NCBI GenBank assembly: GCA_041659285.1
Contig: JBAZYO010000023.1
Coordinates: 1-53,681 of the forward strand
From: Vicinamibacterales bacterium
GTDB taxonomy: Bacteria; Acidobacteriota; Vicinamibacteria; Vicinamibacterales; UBA2999
DNA: 53,681 nucleotides
Direction: 5' to 3'
Shown piece after piece: positions 16,115 through 22,603 of the stretch. Every line of letters begins with the position of its first letter. The stretch's first letter is position 1. The notes under the pieces were generated by a model. The model had not been told where the DNA came from. It saw nothing but the letters and a program-made list of their open reading frames with translations, and ran no database searches. The position numbers were made by a program, and so were the translations under genes.

Positions 16115-16918
16115 TTAAAAGAGCCTCAGATCGGTGATGATGCCCATCGAGCAGAGGCGCACATACACATCCGCGCCCATCACCGAGAACAGGCTGCACC
16201 ACGCGAACAGCTGGTGCCGCACGTTCAGGCCGCTCACGCACGAGTAGGCCATGTCGCAGACCGGCGACTTCGAGATCTCATCCTTGCGTCCGCCGACGAC
16301 GTGGCGCAGCACGTGGCAGCCCCAGGTGTAGCTGGCGAGCAGGCAGACGTTCACGGCCAGCACGATGGTGCCGACGCCGATGCCGAATTCCACGGCGCCG
16401 GTGGCCGGGTTGGTGAACCACAGCGCCTTCCACACGTCCCACGCCAGGAGCACGATAAAGACGATGGCCACCCACATGAAGAAGCGGTGGACGTTCTGGA
16501 GGATCAGCGGGAAGGAGTTCTCGCCGCGATAGCTCTGGCGCGGCTCGCCCACGGCGCACGACACCGGGTCGGCCCAGAACGCCTTGTAGTAGGCGCCGCG
16601 GTAGTAATAGCAGGTGAAGCGGAAGCCGCCGGGAAACGGCAGGATCAGCAGCGCCGGTGAGAACGGCATCACCGCCGGCCACCAGGCCGGCTTGGGGCCG
16701 AACCACGCATGCGGCGAGCTGCCCCACAACTCCGGCGCGTAGAACGGCGAGAGGTATGGGCCAAAGTGGTAATGCTCACCCTGGAAAGCCGCCCAAGTGG
16801 CGTAGACGACGAAGGCCGAGAGTCCGAGGAAAACGCCGAGCGGTGCTGCCCACCACGTGTCTTTGCGGGACGTTTGCCCGAAGCCACGGTGGACGGCCGT
16901 TACCGGAATCACCTGCAT
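16115..16918 (-). CDS. sdhC: Succinate dehydrogenase membrane anchor subunit
   Basis: A 267-residue membrane protein heading the sdh operon. Five hydrophobic segments are visible (PLGVFLGLSAFVVYATW; FSPALLILPF; FFMWVAIVFIVLLAW; GIGVGTIVLAVNVCLLASY; near the end LFAWCSLFSVMGA). It also has several His that could bind heme b (HYHFGP, NVHRFFMW, GCHVLRHVVGG, RHQLFAW). This is the single large anchor type seen in actinobacterial and some acidobacterial enzymes. SdhC and SdhD are not separate genes here. Preceded by GGAGG, a GTCCGGCT hairpin and a good promoter. Confidence 0.85.
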   Translation of the reverse strand: MQVIPVTAVHRGFGQTSRKDTWWAAPLGVFLGLSAFVVYATWAAFQGEHYHFGPYLSPFYAPELWGSSPHAWFGPKPAWWPAVMPFSPALLILPFPGGFRFTCYYYRGAYYKAFWADPVSCAVGEPRQSYRGENSFPLILQNVHRFFMWVAIVFIVLLAWDVWKALWFTNPATGAVEFGIGVGTIVLAVNVCLLASYTWGCHVLRHVVGGRKDEISKSPVCDMAYSCVSGLNVRHQLFAWCSLFSVMGADVYVRLCSMGIITDLRLF

Positions 16919-16945
16919 GAGGCCGCCTCCGAGTGTCGATGTAGC

Positions 16946-16963
16946 GTCCGGCTTCAGCCGGAC
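16946..16963. repeat. GTCCGGCT-TC-AGCCGGAC hairpin in sdh leader
   Basis: A perfect 8-bp stem with a 2-base loop. It lies in the predicted 5' leader of sdhC. A near-identical copy is at 35965-35982, so it is a dispersed short hairpin rather than an sdh-specific element. Confidence 0.7.
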
Positions 16964-16989
16964 CCGATCGACGTATGAAGAACGGCCTA

Positions 16990-17018
16990 AGCCTAGCCGC
17001 AGACGCCGGAGATATCAA
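16990..17018 (-). promoter_or_regulatory. Sigma70-like promoter of sdh operon
   Basis: On the minus strand TTGATA (17018-17013) and TAGGCT (16995-16990) are separated by 17 bases. Transcription would start near 16983, leaving a leader of about 65 bases that contains the hairpin at 16946. Confidence 0.5.
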
Positions 17019-17057
17019 CTAATCAGAGCCACCGATGACGCCGAACTCTCGATTCGC

Positions 17058-19076
17058 TCAACGCACGTCGCCCAAGGGGGCCGAGTGCAACGGACACAAG
17101 TCGGGTGCGCGGCCGACGGCCACCAGATCGTCATAGACCTCGCCGGTCAGCTCGCAATACTCGGTGGCGAGTCCGCCTGACCCCTTGCATCGCCGAATGC
17201 GGCTGATGCCCGCGGGCGCCGCCATCCACTCCGCCTTGTTGCCGGTGGTCGCCGCCTTCATGAAGCCGGCCCATGCCGGCACCGCGACCACGCTCGCAAA
17301 GCCGCGGCGCATGATCGGCTGCGGACGGTCGTAGCCCATCCAGACGCCCGCGGCCAGCCGCGGCGTGAAGCCCACGAACCACGCGTCCGCATGGTCGTCG
17401 GTGCTGCCGGTCTTGCCGCCGGCGGGCAGGCTGAACCCGTTCTGCCGCGCGTTGTAGCCGGTGCCGTGGCTGATCACGTCGGAGAGCATCGACGCCATCA
17501 GGAACGCCGTCGACTCGCTGAACACGCGCCGGCCCTGCTCGTTGGCGCGGAAGAGCACGTGTCCATCCGCGTCTTCGATCCGGCGGATGATCACGGGCGG
17601 CTGCAACACGCCGGCGTTGGCAAACGCGGTGTAGGCCGACGTCAGATCCAGCAGGCTGACCTCGCCGGTGCCGAGCGCCAGCGACGGCACCGCCGGCATC
17701 TCGCTCAGACCCATTCGCGTGGCCAGATCGATGGTGGGCCGCAGCCCGACGCGCTGCATCAGGTGCACCGCGGCGCGGTTGCTGGAGTGCACCAGCGCCG
17801 AGCGCAGCGTGGTGGATTGCAGTTCGTGCTCGCCGGCGGGCAGATAGGCGCCCTGCGCGGAATCAACGGACTCATCCAGCCCCTCGATGGTGGTGCCCGG
17901 CGAGAAGCCCGCTTCGAGCGCGGCGGCGAACACGAATGGCTTGAAGGCGGAACCCGGCTGGCGCTTGGCGCTGGTCGCGCGGTTGTACGAGCTCTCGGCG
18001 AAGTTGCGGCCGCCGACCAGGGCGCGCACGTAGCCGGTCGCCGGCTCCATGGCCACCAGCGCCGCCTGCAGCGGCTCGCCGGCCTTCTGCTTCTTGTCGA
18101 TTTCCTTCAACCGCTTCATCACCGCGTCTTCGGCGAAGCGCTGCACGTTGGTGTCGAGGGTGGTGTAGACCCGGAGGCCGCCGGCCAGCGTCTTCTCGAT
18201 CCCGAACTGGTGATAGAGCTGTTCGGTCACCAGGCTCACGAAATACGGGCCCGGCGTGACGCTCGTGGGATCGATCGCGGCGCGCTGCGCCGCGGTGGCG
18301 AGCATGGTGGTCATGGGCGTGGCGATGGCCGTGCCGAAAGCCGTGGCGTCGATGTGCCGCACCGCCAGCATTTGCCGGAGCACCCAGTCGCGGCGATCGC
18401 GGACGCGCCCCGGCGTCCGGCGCAGGCCGAAGCCGGACGGCCGGCTGATCAGCGCCGCCAGCGTCGCCGACTCGGCGGCGTTGAGCCTGGATGCCGGCTT
18501 TGCGAAGTAGCCGCGCGCCGCCGCCTCGACGCCGTAGTAGCCGTCACCGAAATAGACGTGATTGAGGTACGCCTGCAGGATCGCCTGCTTGCTGTACTTC
18601 GCCTCGAGACGATGGGCCAGCCAGACCTCGCGAAGCTTGCGGCCGTAGGTCCGCGACCGATCCTGCACGGCGGCGCGCGCGAACTGCTGCGTGATGGTGC
18701 TCGCTCCCTGCGAGATGCGCCCTGCACGGAGGTTCTTGATCATCGACGCCAGGATGCGCGGCCGGTCCAGGCCGTCGTGCTCGTAGAAGTGACGGTCTTC
18801 GGCGACCAGCACGGCGCGAACCAGGTCATCCGCCATCTCTTCCAGGGCCACCGGAAGGCGGTGCTCACGGTAGAGCGCCGACAAGGGCCGGTCCTTCGAG
18901 TCGTAGATGAGCGTGGACGCGGGACCGGGGTCCAAGGTCAGGCGTGCAGTGGCGCGGTCCACGTCGGCCTTGATCTGCCAGATCGTGTACGCGGTGAAAC
19001 CCGCCGCAATGCTGAGGACGAGGCCGAGGATCCGCGCGACGTTGCGCGGCGACAGGCACGACATCATGATTTGCAC
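17058..19076 (-). CDS. Class A penicillin-binding protein (PBP1A-like)
   Basis: Bifunctional peptidoglycan glycosyltransferase and DD-transpeptidase, anchored by an N-terminal membrane helix (about residues 15-32) and acting in the periplasm. The GT51 domain shows EDRHFYEHDG (catalytic Glu about residue 92), GASTITQQ and KYSKQAILQAYLN. The transpeptidase domain shows SAFK (about 374), SSN (HSSNRAA) and KTG (GGKTGSTDD). The C-terminus ends with a short Cys-containing tail (RRCKGSG, YCELTGEV, DLCPLHSA). The length of 672 residues is typical. The start is uncertain: GTG 19076, ATG 19067 or ATG 19064. Monocistronic, flanked upstream by a tandem GGTGCCTAA repeat. Confidence 0.94.
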   Translation of the reverse strand: MQIMMSCLSPRNVARILGLVLSIAAGFTAYTIWQIKADVDRATARLTLDPGPASTLIYDSKDRPLSALYREHRLPVALEEMADDLVRAVLVAEDRHFYEHDGLDRPRILASMIKNLRAGRISQGASTITQQFARAAVQDRSRTYGRKLREVWLAHRLEAKYSKQAILQAYLNHVYFGDGYYGVEAAARGYFAKPASRLNAAESATLAALISRPSGFGLRRTPGRVRDRRDWVLRQMLAVRHIDATAFGTAIATPMTTMLATAAQRAAIDPTSVTPGPYFVSLVTEQLYHQFGIEKTLAGGLRVYTTLDTNVQRFAEDAVMKRLKEIDKKQKAGEPLQAALVAMEPATGYVRALVGGRNFAESSYNRATSAKRQPGSAFKPFVFAAALEAGFSPGTTIEGLDESVDSAQGAYLPAGEHELQSTTLRSALVHSSNRAAVHLMQRVGLRPTIDLATRMGLSEMPAVPSLALGTGEVSLLDLTSAYTAFANAGVLQPPVIIRRIEDADGHVLFRANEQGRRVFSESTAFLMASMLSDVISHGTGYNARQNGFSLPAGGKTGSTDDHADAWFVGFTPRLAAGVWMGYDRPQPIMRRGFASVVAVPAWAGFMKAATTGNKAEWMAAPAGISRIRRCKGSGGLATEYCELTGEVYDDLVAVGRAPDLCPLHSAPLGDVR

Positions 19077-19121
19077 ATTTCTCTCGATGCGAGAGAGAGC
19101 AAACGGGATGCCGGGAAAATA

Positions 19122-19217
19122 GGGGGCCTAGGGGTGCGAAGGGTGCCTGGGGTGCCTAAGGTGGGTGCTTAGGTGCTTAGGTGCCAGGGTGCCTAAGGTG
19201 CCTAGGGTGCTTGAGTG
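19122..19217. repeat. Tandem degenerate GGTGCCTAA/GGTGCTTAG array
   Basis: About ten imperfect copies of a roughly 9-base unit (GGTGCCTAA, GGTGCTTAG, GGTGCCTAG) fill the space between the CHAT-like gene and the PBP gene. They are not CRISPR repeats, as there are no spacers. Confidence 0.75.
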
Positions 19218-19221
19218 CCGG

Positions 19222-21642
19222 CTAGCGAACGCCGCGGGCGCCGTAGTAGCGGAACGCCGCCCAGTATGACGGGTGCATATGGCCGCGCTCGTCGCGCATC
19301 ACGCGCTGCGCGCGGGCGAGGGCTGCTTCGCGGGCGCGGCCCTGCGTCAGGCTCAACTTGAAGAGGTCGGCGAGCTCGTCCGTGGCGCGTTCCGCCGGCG
19401 TCCACAGCGAGACGATGGCGCCGCCCGGCATCGCCGCGCCCACCAGCTTGGCGTTGGCCGGACCCGGGTCGGCGGTGGTCGGGAACAACTGGCCGACGCT
19501 GCCCGGGGTGCCCGTGCTGCCGGTCCACGCCGCGGCGGCGGTCACCGACGGCGCGAACACCATCGGCTTCCAGTCCACGAGGTATTGCCAGGTGGTTCGG
19601 CCCGAGGGGTTCCGCACCAGCGCGCTGAACGGCAGGTCTTCGAGCGGGCCGTCGGGAATGATCAACAGGCGATCGGCCTTGATGGCCGCGTCTTCGAACT
19701 GCCCGAACAGCAACGCGAACAGCGCCCGGCCGTCGGCCACCAGCGGCGCTTCGTAGGCCGCGGCGCTCGACCGCGTCTGGACGCGCTCGCCGAACTTCTG
19801 GATGCGATCGGCCAGCGCCTCGCCCTTCTCGTCGAGCCGATACACGCGGATCGGCGTGTCGCGCGTCGCCACGAAGGCATAGGCCCCCGCCGGCTGCACG
19901 CTGAACGACACCATCAGCGTGCCGGGCTCGACGCCGCGCTTCAGCGCCTCGAGCGGCGCCATCGCGGGCGGGCCTTCTTCAACCGTGCCGCGGGCGCGGC
20001 GCAGGCGTTCGTGCATGCGATCGAGCAGCGTGAACGCCTCGCCGGCATCGCCGCGCTCGGCGAGAATGCGAAGGGGGCTGCCGTAATACGCCTGCACGCG
20101 CGACACCAGCTGCGCGCGCGCCTCGAGCGTGCCCTGCGGGCGCGCCGTGCGCGATTGTTCGAGCAGGGTCACCGCCTCGCGCAGGCGGCGAAGGCCTTCC
20201 TCGGGATCCCCGCGCGCCACCAGGAAGTTGCCGAGCTCGTGGATCACGTTGACGTGATCGAGCGAGCCGGGCGACACCCGGCTCCACGCCTCGACCGATC
20301 GCTCGAACGCGTTACGCGCCGCAATCGGATCGCTCCCCATCGAGGTGACCATCGCGATCCGCTCGAGCGATTCGGCGACGTCGGTGGAGTTGGCGGCGAG
20401 CTTCTCCCGAATGCCCAGCGCCTCGCGGTGCAGCACCAGCGCTTCGTCGTAGGCGCGGGCCGCTTCGCGGGCCAGGCCCAGTTCGGTGGCGGTGGCCGCG
20501 ACCAGCAGGCTCTGCGGCACTTGCGCGCGGCGCAGCTCGAGGGCTTCACGCGCCGCGGCCGTGGCGGCGTCGGGGCGTCCGCGCATCCGCTCGATGCGGG
20601 CCAGGCTCGTCAGCAGCGACGCCATCTCGAGCGGCGGCGCCTGCGAGCGGCGCAGGTCAACGGCGGTCTTGAGCTCGGCGCCGGCGTCGGCCATGCGGCC
20701 CTGCTCGAGCAGCACCAGGCCGAGGTTGGCGTGGGTGGTCCCGAGGTCCTCGGGTGCGCCCTTGCGCGACGTCTTGATGGTGAGCGAGCGCCGGAACATC
20801 GCTTCCGCGCCCGTCAGGTCGCCGCGGTTCATCTGCAGGATGCCGAGGTTGGTGAGGATCTGCGAGACCTCGAGGCTGTCGGGCCGCTGCGCTTCGTAAA
20901 GCTTGAGCGCGACTTCGTAGAGCCCTTGCGCCCGCGGCGCCTGGTTGCGCGAGGCCGCGACCACGGCCAGCGCGTTCGAGACGCGGGCGTAGTCCACGGT
21001 GTTGCGCTGCGAGGTTTCGAGCACGGCGAGGCTGCGCGAATAGAAGCGATCGGCGCCTTCCAGGTCCTTCCGGCGGACCGCGGCGTCGCCCATGATCTCG
21101 CTCAACTGCGCTTCGCGCGGCGAGCCGGGCTGGATCTTCGACACCACTTCGAGGGCGCTGGCGTAGGCCTGTTCGGCGCGCGCGGCATCGTTGCGCGCGG
21201 TGGCGGCCCGCGCGACTTCCATCAGTGCGTCGGCATATTCGGGGCTGGCCGGAGCGCCGGTGCGAAGGCGGGTGACCGCCACTTCGATCCAGCGGTCGGC
21301 GTCCGCGGGGCGCTTGTCGAGACGGGCGACGTTGGCCATCTTGAAGGCCAGCCGGCCCAGGTCCCGATCCTCAGGGCCGTTCTGGGTGCGGAGCCCGGTG
21401 GCTTCCTCGAACGCCGATCGCGCGGCGCCAAGCATGTTGGCTCGCACTTCGATGTCGCCGAGCAGTTCGAGCCGCCGCGCCCGCTCGCCAGGATTGCGCT
21501 CGGCCGGCGCATCGGCCACTTGCGCCAGCATGCGATCGAGCTCAATGGCCAGGTCGGAAGGAATCTGGGCGTGAAGCTGCCCGATGCTGACCCATCCGGC
21601 AACCAGCCCGATGGCCAGGAAAAGGCGTGCCTTAGTGTGCAT
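19222..21642 (-). CDS. Exported TPR protein with degenerate CHAT domain
   Basis: An 806-residue protein with a signal peptide (ARLFLAIGLVAGW...LHAQ). About 550 residues of tetratricopeptide repeats follow (for example GDLTGAEAMFRRSLTIK, QGRMADAGAELKTAVDLR). The C-terminal region is a CHAT (caspase-like) fold recognisable by LLIIPDGPLEDLPFSAL, FAPSVTAAAAW, AIVSLWTPAERATDEL and HPSYWAAFRYYG. Between AAAAW and AIVSLW only about 35 residues remain, where CHAT domains usually have about 130. The catalytic His (ATHG) and Cys (SACxT) blocks are missing. It is thus probably a protease-dead scaffold. Start ATG 21642 is chosen for the signal peptide and the TATACT box nine bases upstream. Confidence 0.85.
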   Translation of the reverse strand: MHTKARLFLAIGLVAGWVSIGQLHAQIPSDLAIELDRMLAQVADAPAERNPGERARRLELLGDIEVRANMLGAARSAFEEATGLRTQNGPEDRDLGRLAFKMANVARLDKRPADADRWIEVAVTRLRTGAPASPEYADALMEVARAATARNDAARAEQAYASALEVVSKIQPGSPREAQLSEIMGDAAVRRKDLEGADRFYSRSLAVLETSQRNTVDYARVSNALAVVAASRNQAPRAQGLYEVALKLYEAQRPDSLEVSQILTNLGILQMNRGDLTGAEAMFRRSLTIKTSRKGAPEDLGTTHANLGLVLLEQGRMADAGAELKTAVDLRRSQAPPLEMASLLTSLARIERMRGRPDAATAAAREALELRRAQVPQSLLVAATATELGLAREAARAYDEALVLHREALGIREKLAANSTDVAESLERIAMVTSMGSDPIAARNAFERSVEAWSRVSPGSLDHVNVIHELGNFLVARGDPEEGLRRLREAVTLLEQSRTARPQGTLEARAQLVSRVQAYYGSPLRILAERGDAGEAFTLLDRMHERLRRARGTVEEGPPAMAPLEALKRGVEPGTLMVSFSVQPAGAYAFVATRDTPIRVYRLDEKGEALADRIQKFGERVQTRSSAAAYEAPLVADGRALFALLFGQFEDAAIKADRLLIIPDGPLEDLPFSALVRNPSGRTTWQYLVDWKPMVFAPSVTAAAAWTGSTGTPGSVGQLFPTTADPGPANAKLVGAAMPGGAIVSLWTPAERATDELADLFKLSLTQGRAREAALARAQRVMRDERGHMHPSYWAAFRYYGARGVR

Positions 21643-21651
21643 CGGTAGGAG

Positions 21652-21657
21652 AGTATA
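21652..21657 (-). promoter_or_regulatory. -10-like box TATACT before CHAT-like gene
   Basis: On the minus strand TATACT is followed by nine bases and ATG 21642, pointing to a leaderless or near-leaderless mRNA. Confidence 0.45.
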
Positions 21658-21722
21658 CGGCGAAATGGGGTCGGTTGAGGCCCTATCCACCATATATGGG
21701 GCAGGCCGCGTGCACGCGAGGC

Positions 21723-21953
21723 CTAGACGGCCCCGCCGACCCGCTCGCACGACAGCGCGCCAGACGGGCATTCCTCGACCTGCCGGATGATGGCGTCGGT
21801 GGCATGGCCGACCAGGACCACCCACGGCCGCCGCCGCGGATCGAACACTTCCGGCATGCCGTGGAAGCAAATCGCCGAGTGCACGCAGAGCGACGGCTGC
21901 CAGATCACCGTGACCTCGCCGTTGGTGTAGCGCTTGATGACGTCCCTGGTCAT
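21723..21953 (-). CDS. Small (4Fe-4S) mono-cluster protein (Fer4_19-like)
   Basis: A 76-residue protein, MTRDVIKRYTNGEVTV..., with three Cys: LCVHSAICFHGMPEVF and EECPSGALSCE. The pattern (Cx5C...CPSGAL) matches the divergent iron-sulfur mono-cluster family often annotated as Fer4_19 or YjdI. The role is unknown; related proteins are encoded beside OsmC or acetyltransferase genes. The ATG overlaps the OsmC stop (ATGA), so the two genes are translationally coupled. Confidence 0.8.
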   Translation of the reverse strand: MTRDVIKRYTNGEVTVIWQPSLCVHSAICFHGMPEVFDPRRRPWVVLVGHATDAIIRQVEECPSGALSCERVGGAV

Positions 21954-22342
21954 TGCGGCGCCTCCGAGGTCTGGATCACCACCTCCCCGGTCAGCGTGCG
22001 GTGGACCGGGCACTTGTTGGCGATCTCGAGCAGCCGCTGGCGCTGCTCCGCATCCAGCTCCCCGACCATCACGATCTTCCGGGTGATGGCGTACTTGCCG
22101 TCAGCAGGCCCGCCGTTCAGCGTCACGCGCACTTCGCGCAGCGGCCAGCCCTTGCGGTCCGCATACAGGCGCAGGGTCATGGAGGTGCAGGCGCCGAGGG
22201 CGGCCAGCATGAACTCGTGCGGTTCGGGCCCGGTGTCGGCGCCGCCTTTCCCGGTTTCCTCGTCGGCCCGCAGCCGGAAGGCGCCGATGGTGATGTCCTG
22301 GCCCAGCTTGCTGGCGTCCGAAACGACCTCTACGTCACGCAT
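21950..22342 (-). CDS. OsmC family peroxiredoxin-like protein
   Basis: A 130-residue protein of the OsmC/Ohr fold, which reduces organic hydroperoxides using two Cys. The peroxidatic Cys is in LGACTSMTLRLYA and the second in NKCPVHRTLTG. The pattern EPHEFMLAALGACT is typical of the YhfA-like OsmC group rather than Ohr. It shares ATGA overlap with the downstream Fe-S protein, so a joint redox role is likely by context only. A long REP-like palindrome lies upstream. Confidence 0.9.
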   Translation of the reverse strand: MRDVEVVSDASKLGQDITIGAFRLRADEETGKGGADTGPEPHEFMLAALGACTSMTLRLYADRKGWPLREVRVTLNGGPADGKYAITRKIVMVGELDAEQRQRLLEIANKCPVHRTLTGEVVIQTSEAPQ

Positions 22343-22381
22343 GCACGGATACTACTTCGAGGAACCTTCGTCCGCCCACAC

Positions 22382-22558
22382 GGACGATTGGGGTCACACG
22401 GATGATTGGGGTCAGGTCTGGGATGATTGGGGTCAGGTCAAGAAAATCACACTCGGGGGGGATTGGGGACAAGGCATGCTCCGTCCCCGACTATCCCTTA
22501 GTGTGATTTTCTTGACCTGACCCCAATCATCCCCCCCAATCATCCCCCAATCTTCCCA
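22382..22558. repeat. GGGGTCAGGTC palindromic element with 34-bp perfect arms
   Basis: The arms at 22420-22453 and 22500-22533 are exact inverted copies (34 bases each, beginning GGGATGATTGGGGTCAGG). The 46-base centre holds a second hairpin (TTGGGGAC...GTCCCCGA). Two further direct copies of GAT(T/G)ATTGGGGTCA-type units flank the left arm (22382-22419), and CCCCAATC units flank the right. The form is that of a BIME or of REP sequences mobilised by REP-associated tyrosine transposases; no transposase gene is present here. Confidence 0.8.
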
Positions 22559-22603
22559 ATCCATGCCGGAACCTCTCAAGCGGTGATTCGTCCTCTTACT
22601 AGG

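Noticed and set aside
19122..19217. Possible CRISPR array
   Set aside because: Units are about 9 bases, degenerate and without spacers; no cas genes are near.
19273..21648. A 791-codon plus-strand frame opposite the CHAT-like gene
   Set aside because: Antisense shadow of a TPR gene without recognisable domains.
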